Part shown: in pieces, positions 14,855 to 25,904 of the stretch
How the letters are laid out: each line of letters begins with the position of its first letter
Position numbering within the stretch: position 1 is the stretch's first letter
From: Heterodera schachtii
Taxonomy: Eukaryota; Nematoda; Chromadorea; Rhabditida; Heteroderidae
Length of the DNA stretch: 64,000 bases
Assembly: GCA_023374025.1 (NCBI GenBank)
Contig: SIJG01000112.1
Location: forward strand, 236,269 to 300,268
Direction of reading: 5' to 3'
Notes under the pieces: model-generated
Database searches by the model: none
What the model was told of the DNA's origin: nothing
What the model saw: the letters and a program-made list of their open reading frames with translations, nothing else
Made by a program: the position numbers and the translations under genes

Positions 14855-16304
14855 GTGCGACATTTGAGGACTTGACATTTGAGGACCCGACATTTGAGGA
14901 CCCGACTTTTGAGGACCCGACATTTGAGGATTTGACATTTGAGGACCCGACATTTGCGGATATTCCCGACATTTGAGGACCCGACTTTTGAGGACCCGAC
15001 ATTTGAGGATATACACAATTTCAAAAAAAATAATAAATGAAAAGTTTATTTATATCATTATAAAAAAGAGAAAAAGCCATTCCCGAGGGCCAGGGAAGCA
15101 AATTATAAATTGTACCAAATGCTGGTAAGCCCTTATCAATCTTTGATTATTTTGGAAAGTTTCATAATTCAAAAACAATTAAAGATTAACTACTTAATTA
15201 AATAGAACTTGTGTTTTGGTAATTCATGAAGATCCTCTTTTTTCTATTAACATGTGGAATCATTGTTAGGACCACAAATCCAAACAAAAATAAATTTATA
15301 ATACTTTTTAGTATCAGAGTCATTAATTATTGTTCTGAAGAAAGGAGAGCGGGTTGAATGAGTTGAACCAACTCAGGGGATAATATTCGAGAAAGAAAAA
15401 AAAACATACAGAGACAAGATGTGTTTATAGAACAGAGCCCGGAATTTTAAATCATATTTTTCTATGCGTTATTATGGCAAGAGAAACCCAAAATATTTTC
15501 TCAGACCATTTTTATTTAGGGCTACTTATAAAAAAAATAAAAACCGCCCGACTCTAAAAATGCATATTTTCTTGAAAAATTTTGCTCAAAATCTGTTAAC
15601 AAATCGCATTAGAATAATTACATGAAAATCAATGAATTATTAAAATTTTATTACATTTTTATTTTTTCAAAAATTTTCGATTTATGACGACTTCCAGTTT
15701 CCAGCAGGGTTTGATTTCGCTTTCACCTTTTTGGAGTGAAAGATTTTCACATCACTAATGAATGGCATTTTTTTGTGGGGAATGGCAAAAAAGTTCGTTT
15801 ATCTTTAAATATATTTTAATTTGCAAACTTTTGTGTTAAATGCGATCAAAAATGATCAAAGATTGACAGGAGCTTCCCAGCTGGTATAATTTATATCGTG
15901 TTCAATTGCTGTTAGTCTGAGCAAATTGAATATTAGGATGACTTGTAAATCATTAAGAAACAAAAAGGCTGTTAATCTCCAAAATTAATTTTGAAATCAT
16001 TATTTGCGCTGTCAAATATTTAAATTATTCGTTTGTCTTTAATGCTTTTTAACACATTGCACCCGTTGGCCCTTGGGAAAGGCTTTTTCTCTTTTTTTAT
16101 AATGATATAAATAAGATTTTCATTCATTTTTTTTTGAAATTGTGTATATCCTCAAATGTCGGGTCCTCAAAAGTCGGGTCCTCAAATGTCGGGAATATCC
16201 GCAAATGTCGGGTCCTCAAATGTCCAATCCTCAAATGTCGGGTCCTCAAAAGTCGGGTCCTCAAATGTCGGGTCCGCAAATGTCAAGTCCTCAAATGTCG
16301 GGTA
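14855..16304. mobile_element. Foldback element with minisatellite termini (element A)
   Basis: The left arm (about 14855-15110) and right arm (about 16050-16304) are inverted copies. The outer part of each arm is a 15-bp tandem word, CGACATTTGAGGACC, with variants GACTT, GATTG and a TTCC interruption that occur in the same order in both arms. Inner parts match as well (a TATCATTATAAAAAAGAG block and a GGCCAGGG / CCCTTGGG block). The roughly 900-bp interior is AT-rich and without a gene. The in-frame 'proteins' on both arms are produced by the repeat. I see no clear target-site duplication. Confidence 0.7.
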
Positions 16305-17189
16305 GCCTTTCCAGCATATAATTAAAAGTCAATGTTTGAAAGAATCCAAATAAACACAAAATTATTTTAAAAATCTTATTTAAACAAAATTTTATTAACC
16401 GATATGAAAATAATTTTAAAAGATTATGAAAACATTAAATAAGATTAATATTCTTTGAAATTGCAAGAAGACCTGCGATAAAAAAAAAGAAGAACTGCGA
16501 CCGAAATTTTTTAAATATTTAACAAAGGCTAAATTATTTAAATAAATAAATGAAACGGATAAATTTAATCGCTCCAAATGATTACTTTTGCGGATTTCCG
16601 TTTATAACTTTTGAATTATGGAAATAGAAAAAACTTGACGAGCGAAATAGATCATAATATTTTAATATAAAAAGTAATTCAATTATATTATATATAAATT
16701 GATTAGTCAATATGATTCCTCATAAAAAATAAACAAGAGCTGTTGCGCCAAGCCAAGAAATGCAAGCATGAGAAATTATTTCGTATTTGGGAGAAATATG
16801 ATTAAATCTTTAAATAAAAATTTTATTAAAAATTATTAAAAATAAAGATAGAAAGTAAAATTTAAAATGCTGAATCCCTAACGGTGCATATTTATTTTCT
16901 ATGTATAAATAAGAAAATTAAATAAATATTTTAACATTAAACCAAATAAATAAAAAGAAGTAATGAATGAAATAATTTAATTACAGAAAAATTTTTTAAC
17001 ATAATGAAGGCAATAAAATGATCTGCTATGAATAAAAGAAGCTGGCTGATTCATTAAGTTGACAATAATGCGATTCATTTATTTACAAAGAAAAAATCAA
17101 TTAATAAAATAAAATGAAAGAAATAATAAAAATAAATATAATTAAATATTTATTCATGTAATCAAATAATAATACTAGTTAAATGATAA
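16305..17189. other. AT-rich intergenic, no gene seen
   Basis: AT-rich sequence up to the sharp compositional border near 17190, where GC-rich modular repeats begin. Nothing else supported. Confidence 0.5.
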
Positions 17190-18380
17190 AATTTAATAAA
17201 AAAATGGGGGGGGCTGTTTGCAAATGTGGTCTGGAAAACGCGAGTTTTGAAGCTATCGACAAAATTCTTTTTTTATCCGGCACCTGATCTCCTGTTACAC
17301 ATTTGTGACCGACACAAAAATTTGGGGTTGCCTCTGCGCTGAGATATGCTAACTTTTTTTTTCTAAGTTGGCGCAGCGCCCGGCGGCGCAGAGATAGCGC
17401 TTCGTTGTCGCTTGGCGAAATGCGTGCCAGGCCATGGGGAGCAGAATAAAAAAAAATTGGCGCGATCCGACCACTTGGCGCTGAGATTGCTGTCTTTTTT
17501 GTTGGCCACCTTGCGCCATAGACAGCAATCTCTGCAGCCATCAATGCTAGAGAGCTGCAATATTTTTCCCCGCGCGTCCGGCACCCGGAAAGGCTGGGAA
17601 ATCAAATTGCCGTCTGGCGCCGGGCGCTTTGCGCCGAGATATGCTAACTTATTTTTGCTAAGTTTGCGCCGCGCCTGGCGCTGAAGCGCTGCTGTCTTGC
17701 CGTTGCTTGGCGAAAATTTTGCCATGTAAAGAGGAGCATTTTAAAAAAAAGTTTGGCGCAATTGGCCTGTTGGGCGCTGAGATATGCTAACTTTTGTTTC
17801 CCACTTTGCGCCATAGAAAGCCAACTTTTGCCCCGTCAATGCTAGAGAGCTGCAATTTTTTTCCCCGCGCTTCCTTTAGCCCGTAAGGCTGGGAAATCAA
17901 ATTGGCGTCTGGCGCCGGGCGCCTTGCGCCGAGATATGCTAACCTGTTTTTGCTAACTTTTCTAGAATGGCGCCTAGCGCCTGGCGCTGAAGCGCTGCTG
18001 TCTTGCGGTTGCTTGGCGAAAGTTTCGACTTATTAAGAGGAGCATTTTAAAAAAAAGTTCGACCCGATTCGAAAAGTCTAAAGGGTCGAACCACCTTTTG
18101 CCCCTGGGTGGAGCAAAATGCAAAGTCGGCATTTTCGCGGGAAGCGGTGTTTTTTTGGTCTAAAGTGTGGGCGCAGGCCTAAAAAAGCGACTTTTCGACA
18201 ATTTGGTCAAAACCGTCAAAGTGTCGACACTTAGTCGGACAAATTGTCGACACACTTGCTGGGACAAAGTGTCGACACAGTGCATATTGTGCATGTAAAG
18301 GTTGGGCGCGTGGGCGAGTGTCTATTTTTGACCATTTGCATACCACGGACAACTGGGCTACACCGGGACAAAGGGTCGAC

Positions 18381-18590
18381 GCAATGGCATCCACTGGCCA
18401 TTTGATAATTTCTTTTATTGGCATCCACTGGCCATTACACAATTTTCTTTTATTGGCATCCATCGGCCATTAGACTGTTTTCTTTTATTGGCATCCACTG
18501 GCCATTTCACAATTTTCTTTTATTGGCATCCACTGGCCATTACACAATTTTCTTTTATTGGCATCCACTGGCCATAACACAATCTTGACG
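18381..18590 (+). repeat. 35-bp tandem repeat, six copies
   Basis: Unit TTTTATTGGCATCCACTGGCC plus a variable ACACAATTTTC tail; starts of TGGCATCC fall 34-35 bp apart at 18385, 18419, 18454, 18489, 18524 and 18559. The whole array recurs about 985 bp downstream because of the larger duplication. Confidence 0.85.
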
Positions 18591-19365
18591 AGGGCGCGAA
18601 GCGCCCTCGGCCCGAGGTGCGTAAGCGAGGAGCTGAGCGAAGCGAAGCGACGAGCGACGAGCAATATCACGCAGAGATAGCGCTTCGTTGTCGCTTGGCG
18701 AAATGCGTGCCAGGCCATGGGGAGCAGAATAAAAAAAAATTGGCGCGATCCGACCACTTGACGCTGAGATTGCTGTCTTTTTTGTGGGCCACCTTGCGCC
18801 ATAGACAGCAATCTCTTCAGCCATCAATGCTAGAGAGCTGCAATTTTTTTCCCCGCGCGTCCGGCACCCGGAAAGGCTGGGAAATCAAATTGCCGTCTGG
18901 CGCCGGGCGCTTTGCGCCGAGATATGCTACTGTTTTTGCTAACTTTTCTAGAATGGCGCCTAGCGCCTGGCGCTGAAATGCTGCTGTCTTGCGGTTGCTT
19001 GGCGAAAGTTTCGGCATGCCGAGTGGAGCATTTTAAAAAAAAGTTCGACCCGATTCGACAAGTCTAAAGGGTCGAACCACCTTTTGCCCCTGGGTGGAGC
19101 AAAATGCAAAGTCGGCATTTTCGCGGGAAGCGGTGTTTTTTTGGTCTAAAGTGTGGGCGCAGGCCTAAAAAACATTTTTTCGAATTTTTGGATAAACGGA
19201 CAAAGTGTCGACACTTAGTCGGACAAATTGTCGACACACTTGCTGGGACAAAGTGTCGACACAGTGCATATTGTGCATGTAAAGGTTGGGCGCGTGGGCG
19301 AGTGTCTATTTTTGACCATTTGCATACCACGGACAACTGGGCTACACCGGGACAAAGGGTCGACG

Positions 19366-19575
19366 CAATGGCATCCACTGGCCATTTGATAATTTCTTTT
19401 ATTGGCATCCACTGGCCATTACACAATTTTCTTTTATTGGCATCCATCGGCCATTAGACTGTTTTCTTTTATTGGCATCCACTGGCCATTTCACAATTTT
19501 CTTTTATTGGCATCCACTGGCCATTACACAATTTTCTTTTATTGGCATCCACTGGCCATAACACAATCTTGACGA
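19366..19575 (+). repeat. 35-bp tandem repeat, second array
   Basis: Near-exact copy of the array at 18381-18590, including the single CATCGG variant in the third unit. The shared variant shows that the array was copied as a block rather than expanded independently. Confidence 0.85.
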
Positions 19576-20100
19576 GGGCGCGAAGCGCCCTCGGCCCGAG
19601 GTGCGTAAGCGAGGAGCTGAGCGAAGCGAAGCGACGAGCGACGAGCAATATCACGCAGAGATAGCGCTTCGTTGTCGCTTGGCGAAATGCGTGCCAGGCC
19701 ATGGGGAGCAGAATAAAAAAAAAATTGGCGCGATCCGACCACTTGACGCTGAGATTGCTGTCTTTTTTGTGGGCCACCTTGCGCCATAGACAGCAATCTC
19801 TTCAGCCATCAATGCTAGAGAGCTGCAATTTTTTTCCCCGCGCGTCCGGCACCCGGAAAGGCTGGGAAATCAAATTGCCGTCTGGCGCCGGGCGCTTTGC
19901 GCCGAGATATGCTAACTTATTTTTGCTAACTTTGCGCCGCGCCTGGCGCTGAAGCGTGCTGTCTTGCCGTGCTTGGCGAAAGTTTCGCCGTGCTAAGCGA
20001 AGCATTTAAAAAAAGGTTTGGCGCAATTGGACTGTTTGGCGCTGAGATATGCTAACTTTTGTTTCCCACATTGCGCCAGAGAAAGCCAACTTTTGAGCCA

Positions 20101-20236
20101 NNNNNNNNNNNNNNNNNNNNNNNNNNNNNNNNNNNNNNNNNNNNNNNNNNNNNNNNNNNNNNNNNNNNNNNNNNNNNNNNNNNNNNNNNNNNNNNNNNNN
20201 NNNNNNNNNNNNNNNNNNNNNNNNNNNNNNNNNNNN
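20101..20236. other. Assembly gap (136 N)
   Basis: Run of N between the GCGCC-type modules and three copies of the 49-bp satellite. By comparison with unit 2, where the same place holds about 19 copies, the gap probably hides a collapsed satellite array of unknown length. Confidence 0.95.
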
Positions 20237-20553
20237 GCCCGCATGCCATTCGCCAAGCCCTCGGGTCCAAATGCTCACGGGTGCCACGCATGCCAATTCG
20301 CCAAGCCCTCGGGTTCCAACTGCTCTCACGGGTGCCACGCATGCCCATTCGCCAAGCCCTCGGGTTCCACACTGAGCACGGGTGCCACGCATGTTCCGGT
20401 AGCTGCTACTGCACGAACATCCAGACACGCATCTTTCGGTAGCTGCTACTGCACTAACAACCTGGACGGTCTACCCCGTTACTGTCTACAACTCGAAGGG
20501 CTAGGCCGGGGCTTGCCTCCACTCCCCACGCATGCCCTCAGAGCGGCTAGTTA

Positions 20554-22821
20554 TCTATATATAAAAAAATGTGGGGGGCTTTTTGCAAATGTGGTCTGGA
20601 AAAGCTGAATTCGAAAGCTTTTGGCAAAATTTTTTTTGCGTTAGCCAACTGATCTCATGGCACAACTTTCTATCCAGGCCAAAAAAAAATGCCGTCCCTT
20701 TTGCGCTGAGAAATGCTAACTTTTTTGCGCTAAGTTTGCGCAGCGCCCGGCGGCGCACAGATAGCGCTTCGATGTCGCTTGGCGAAATGTGTGCCAGGCC
20801 ATGGGGAGCAGAATAAAAAAAAAATTGGCGCGATCCGACCACTTGGCGCTGAGATTGCTGTCTTTTTTGTTGGCCACCTTGCGCCATAGACAGCAATCTC
20901 TGCAGCCATCAATGCTAGAGAGCTGCAATATTTTTCCCCGCGCGTCCGGCACCCGGAAAGGCTGGGAAATCAAATTGCCGTCTGGCGCCGGGCGATTTGC
21001 GCCGAGATATGCTAACTTATTTTTGCTAAGTTTGCGCCGCGCCTGGCGCTGAAGCGCTGCTGTCTTGCCGTTGCTTGGCGAAAATTTTGCCATGTAAAGA
21101 GGAGCATTTTAAAAAAAGTTTGGCGCAATTGGCCTGTTGGGCGCTGAGATATGCTAACTTTTGTTTCCCACTTTGCGCCATAGAAAGCCAACTTTTGCCC
21201 CGTCAATGCTAGAGAGCTGCAATTTTTTTCCCCGCGCTTCCTTTAGCCCGTAAGGCTGGGAAATCAAATTGGCGTCTGGCGCCGGGCGCCTTGCGCCGAG
21301 ATATGCTAACCTGTTTTTGCTAACTTTTCTAGAATGGCGCCTAGCGCCTGGCGCTGAAGAGCTAGCTGTCTTGCCGTTGCTTGGCGAAAGTTTCGCCATG
21401 CAGAGTGGAGCATTTTAAAAAAAAGTTCGACCCGATTCGACAAGTCTAAAGGGTCGAACTGTGCGATTCGTCTGGCTGGTGCAAAATGTAAAGTCGGCAT
21501 TTTCGCGTGAAACGATGTTTTTTGAGTCTAAAGGATGGGCGCAGGCGTAAAAAATGCAATTTTTCGACATTATGGGTAAAACGGACCTTGTGTCGACACT
21601 TAGTCGGACAAAGTGTCTGACACACTTGCTGGGACAAAGTGTCGACACAGTGTTTTTGTGCGTGTAGGGGAGGCCAAGTGAGCGAATATCGGTTTTAGAT
21701 CATTTGGACACATGGGACAACTGGGCGCCTCCGGGACAAAGGGGCGCGGGTGCCACGCATGCCCATTCGCCAAGCCCTCGGGTTCCAACTGAGCACGGGT
21801 GCCACGCATGCCCATTCCAACTGCTCACGGGTGCCACGCATGCCCATTCGGCAAGCCCTCGGGTTTACAACTGAGCACGGGTGCCGCGCATGCCATTCCA
21901 ACTGCTCACTGGTGCCACGCATGCCCATTCGCCAAGCCCTCGGGTTCCAACTGAGCAGGGGTGCCACGCATGCCCAGTCGCCAAGCCCTCCGGTTCCAAC
22001 TGTTCACGGGTGCCACGCATGCCCATTCGCCAAGCCCTCGGGTTCCAACTGAGCAGGGGTGCCGCATGCCCAGTCGCCAAGCCCTCCGGTTCCAACTGTT
22101 CACGGGTGCCACGCATGCCAATTCGCCAAGCCCTCGGGTTCCAACTGCTCACGGGTGCCACGCATGCCCATTCGCCAAGCCCTCGGGTTCCAACTGCTCA
22201 CGGGTGCCACGCATGCCCATTCGCCAAGCCCTCGGGTTCCAACTGCTCACGGGTGCCACGCATGCCCATTCGCCAAGCCCTCGGGTTCCAACTGCTCACG
22301 GGTGCCACGCATGCCCATTCGCCAAGCCCTCGGGTTCCAACTGCTCACGGGTGCCACGCATGCCCATTCGCCAAGCCCTCGCCTCGGGTTCCAACTGCTC
22401 ACGGGTGCCACGCATGCCCATTCGCCAAGCCCTCGGGTTCCAACTGCTCACGGGTGCCACGCATGCCCATTCGCCAAGCCCTCGGGTTCCAACTGCTCAC
22501 GGGTGCCACGCATGCCCATTCGCCAAGCCCTCGGGTTCCAACTGCTCACGGGTGCCACGCATGCCCATTCGCCAAGCCCTCGGGTTCCAACTGCTCACGG
22601 GTGCCACGCATGCCCATTCGCCAAGCCCTCGGGTTCCCACACTGAGCACGGGTGCCACGCATGTTCCGGTAGCTGCTACTGCACGAACATCCAGACACGC
22701 ATCTTTCGGTAGCTGCTACTGCACTAACAACCTGGACGGTCTACCCCGTTACTGTCTACAACTCAAAGGGCTAGGCCGGGGCTTTGCCTCCACTCCCCAC
22801 GCATGCCCTCAGAGCGGCTAG
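20554..22821 (+). mobile_element. Helitron-like unit 2 (TC...CTAG)
   Basis: Starts TCTATATATAAAAA directly after the CTAGTTA that ends unit 1, and ends in CTAG at 22818-22821 followed by T. TC at the start, CTRR at the end and insertion between A and T are the terminal rules of Helitrons. The interior repeats the modules of unit 1 in the same order without the 985-bp duplication, then about 19 copies of a 49-bp satellite, then the GTAGCTGCTACTGCACGAAC module. There is no Rep/helicase gene, so the unit is non-autonomous. I do not see a convincing hairpin just upstream of CTAG, which weakens the call. Confidence 0.6.
21747..22645 (+). repeat. 49-bp satellite array, about 19 copies
   Basis: Unit contains CACGGGTGCCACGCATGCCC then ATTCGCCAAGCCCTCGGGTT; steps between CCAACTGCTCA blocks are 49 bp (22141, 22190, 22239). 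Early units are irregular (deletions, CCGG variants), the later ones nearly identical, as expected for recent expansion at one end. Because 49 is not a multiple of three and the unit has few stops, long open frames appear in all plus frames; they are not genes. Confidence 0.9.
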
Positions 22822-22915
22822 TTCCTGAATATCATAAAAACAAGCATCATCTTTATCATCATATATCAATATCATTATCATCCATCATTGGGGCGGCACT
22901 TTCTGTCATTTGCCT

Positions 22916-24379
22916 TCACGGACCGACACGGCTTTCTTCGGCTCGGCTTATTGAACTGTTGGCGATGAATGAAGCGGACTTCTGCTGCTTGGTCTTCTTG
23001 TACGCACGGAGGATGATGGAGTAGAACCAAGTGTGGAACAATGTGATGGAGAACAGGAACAAAAGCGGAAGGACAATAAAAAACAGCATGTCAGCAATAG
23101 GACCCACTTCTGAAAATATGATTTATTATAAATAGTATTTCAGTCATTTTGATATACGAAAGACCAACTGTCAGCAGGGATTTTGCTGAATTTCAAAATC
23201 AGGCCGATGAAAAAAAGGATCCAAAGAATTACAGAAGCGAACTTTGCGATGGGCTTAAATTAAAGAAATTAAAAGTTAAGTGAAATTATTTAAATTTTAA
23301 ACTCACCATAATAATCAGATACGGAAGGAACAGTGACGGATTGCGCTTTCTCTGGGCAAAAATGACGACCAAATAGGCGATGGCGGAGACCAAGAACAGC
23401 TTAATACGGAGAAAGAGATTTTCAACCAAAATTGATCATTTCTTTCTCAATTACCAGTGCGAACGACAAATGAACGAAGCAGTACTCAGAGCATAAGTGA
23501 TAGCCAAAAAACGCCACAGCAGCTGCGGAGAGTTGGAAAAAAAGCCGATCAACGCGATCACAGGGATTCCCTTAAACAAGGAAAAGCCCAATAAACATTG
23601 ATGAAAGCATTAAACACCGTCTCAATTCTGGCACGGAACGGTCCACAGCAACAGGTGGGGCCAGCACTGTCCAAATTGGCATTGTCCGGAGCCGACTTCT
23701 CCTTGACCAAAACGTAAGCACGGAAAATGATGGAGTAGAACCAGGCGTGCAACGCAGTGGTGAGCCCCATCACAATCATGAAGATAATCACAGAAGATTC
23801 TGATAAAAAGAATGTAATGAAGATGAGCAGATAAAATTACTACCGCGATCATTAAGGATAGTAAGGGACGACGATTTGTAAGAGGAAGGCGGGTATTTTT
23901 CGAGTTCGTTCTTGACTTTGTTTATAAAGATAATCGAGGACAGAGAGATAATACACAGCAAAACACCAAAGATCAGACCAAGAGGCTAAAATGAATAAAA
24001 TTAAGGCTTTTCAATTTGTTTTTTCGCTTTGGACAAACCCACTTTTACGGCGAGAAAAGGCAGGAACAGTGAACAGTTGCGGTAAATGTGTCCAAAAACG
24101 ACCATCAAATAGCAAAAAGCGATGATCAAAAAAGGCTTAATTAATAACAATGGGTTACGTAGATTTATGTAAATTGAACAATGATCATTTTTACCAAGAT
24201 GAGTAAAATGGTGATGGAATCGATTATAGGCATATTGACAAAATAGTAAATTGCAAGAGCAATGTCGAGCACAAAGCCGATCACTGCGACGATTGGAGTT
24301 GCCTAAAAGGTACAAAAACATTTCGCGCAGTATAATAAAGTGTTTTATGGAGACACACCTTCGGATCACAGCACCCCAT
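22916..24379 (-). CDS. Eight-helix membrane protein, two tandem four-helix repeats
   Basis: Unknown nematode membrane protein. Nine exons fit by phase: 24379-24359 (start MGCCDPK), 24302-24195, 24135-24049, 23985-23844, 23799-23618, 23570-23455, 23399-23307, 23253-about 23169 and 23109-22916. Each half has four hydrophobic segments: a helix after a CC-rich start (MGCCDPK; CCCGPFRARIET), two central helices split by short introns, and a fourth helix ending in the shared signature TWFYSIILRAY / AWFYSIIFRAY plus a lysine-rich tail. So the gene is an internal duplication, or two genes fused. The size per half and helix layout resemble small MARVEL/tetraspan-like nematode families, but I recognise no named family. 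Exon 6 is one base short (116 instead of 117): seven A on the plus strand at 23537-23543 where eight would keep the frame, so either a real lesion or a homopolymer error. The exon 8 donor is uncertain. Confidence 0.6.
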
Positions 24380-25904
24380 TCTTTGGTCACACAGAACAAT
24401 GGGAATATTTTGTCAAAGATCCGGCAAAAACTTTTGATGGATTTGGCTTATAAAAGAAGAAAAAAAATATTTAAAGACAAGATTTAATAAAGGAACGTCA
24501 AAACGAGGATAAGATGACGGAATTTTTAAAAGCACAAAATGAATGGAAGTCGCATAAAATTCCGACTTAAATAGAGCGAAATTTGCAATTAAAAATTACT
24601 CTGTCCTTATACATTAAATGTTGGGAGCAGAGAAAGAAAATTTAAAAAAATAGGGTGTTAAATTGGGAGACACAAAAGATAGTTTTCTTTTGCTTTTCTC
24701 TTACTTTCTCTCACTTCAGCTAATAAATTTAATAATATGTATGTAGGTATTTTAAAATTAATTAATGTTGTTGATTTTATAATATTTTTTTTCTTAAAGT
24801 GATGACCCAATGGCGGATTTTCTGCATAAAATTCCAAACTTCAAATGTTGATACGTAAAATATGGTCCTTTTGGGCGTTAAAATTTCATAAGACGCACCT
24901 TAATCTCTTTTTCTTAAATAGTTTGAACTTTATAAATAGGCAGTTCTGCCCTTTCTTTTTCATTTTACATTGTCGGCAGCAAAGAAGCAAATGCCAAGTG
25001 AAGGGTTTTAAGCCCGGAAATGCTTTTTGATTTTGAGTTCACATAGCTCTACGTCTACGCACGCAATTTTGATCAGCAGCAACAGAAATGAATTGATTTG
25101 TGAAGCGACTAATTTGTTTTTTTGTGAGGTATTAAAATTATTTTTTCTCAATGTGTTCATTTTCGTTTGAGTTTGCTTGGATAAATAAAACGGAAATTTT
25201 GTTGTGAATGAAAACGTTGACGAAAATTCAGGTAGCACTTTTTTGAAATTATTTATTTTATAGTCAAACTTTTGCGAAAGTTTAATCGAATTTAATCAAA
25301 TATTAGAAAATTCATTATTAGGGATGCGATTTTTAGACACAAAAATCGCGAAATTCGACCAATTCCGAACCCCTAACCCGAACATTTTTCGAGAATTAAA
25401 TTTAAAAATTTTTTTTATCTCTTAAAACATTGTTTATAGTGTTTTCGGTGTTGTTAACTTTTGAGAAAAACTATTTCAAAGCCAAAAAATGGTCATTCTA
25501 AAGATACGAGCATAAAAATGAAAATTTGATATTTTGAATTTTCGATTTTTTGTTCGAGTTCGGGTTAGGGATTCGAAATTGACCGAAATTGAGGCCGGAT
25601 TCGTGCTCGGCGCCTCAAAACACCCCTAGAAAAGTGTTAATAAGAACTTAAGATAAAAAAATAAAATTAAAAAATTTCGGGACCAAAGATCTTCACAATT
25701 GCCCGAATTTTGTAATGTATTTTTATAAAATTTCATTTATTTTTCCCGTTTGACGCACATTCGAACAAACTGACAAATTATTATAGAAGGTGACCAGCCG
25801 CAAGAAAGAAAAAACAAAAAAAAGATGAAATTGTTCGAGTTCGGGATTCGAAAAATGGTTGCGTAAAAATTTGATTAATTTGGAATTTTTCGTCTGAATT
25901 TCAG
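24380..25904. other. Intergenic with a degenerate inverted repeat
   Basis: Mostly AT-rich. Around 25320-25625 an inverted repeat carries GAACCCCTAACCCGAACATT on one side and GTTCGAGTTCGGGTTAGGG on the other, suggesting an old foldback element. No gene supported. Confidence 0.4.

Larger units (their letters stand above)
17190..20550 (+). mobile_element. Helitron-like unit 1, 5' end diverged
   Basis: GC-rich modular unit. It begins near a GGGGGGGGCT tract followed by a GCAAATGTGGTCTGG block that is also found at the start of unit 2, and ends in CTAG (20547-20550) followed by T. Modules include many variants of a GCGCCGAGATATGCTAACTT word, a GCTAGAGAGCTGCAAT word, and GTCGACACTT/GTCGACACA motifs. 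A segment of about 985 bp is duplicated in tandem (starts near 18057 and 19043). The last 150 bases carry the GTAGCTGCTACTGCACGAAC module found at all four Helitron-like ends in the window. The expected TC start is not visible, so the 5' end is truncated or diverged. No transposase or helicase reading frame is present. Confidence 0.55.

Noticed and set aside
14778..15024. Ser/Val-rich small proteins in three minus frames, and the plus frame at 16134
   Set aside because: Produced by the 15-bp terminal words of element A in both orientations.
17179..20005. Many open frames of 60-127 codons on both strands
   Set aside because: They follow the repeat modules and reappear in the duplicated copies and on the opposite strand; no conserved domain or splice logic.
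20006..20608. Open frames running through the N block
   Set aside because: The unknown bases create artificial open frames.
21750..22821. Open frames of 217-286 codons in three plus frames
   Set aside because: They are translations of the 49-bp satellite; all three frames stay open with the same words, so no gene.
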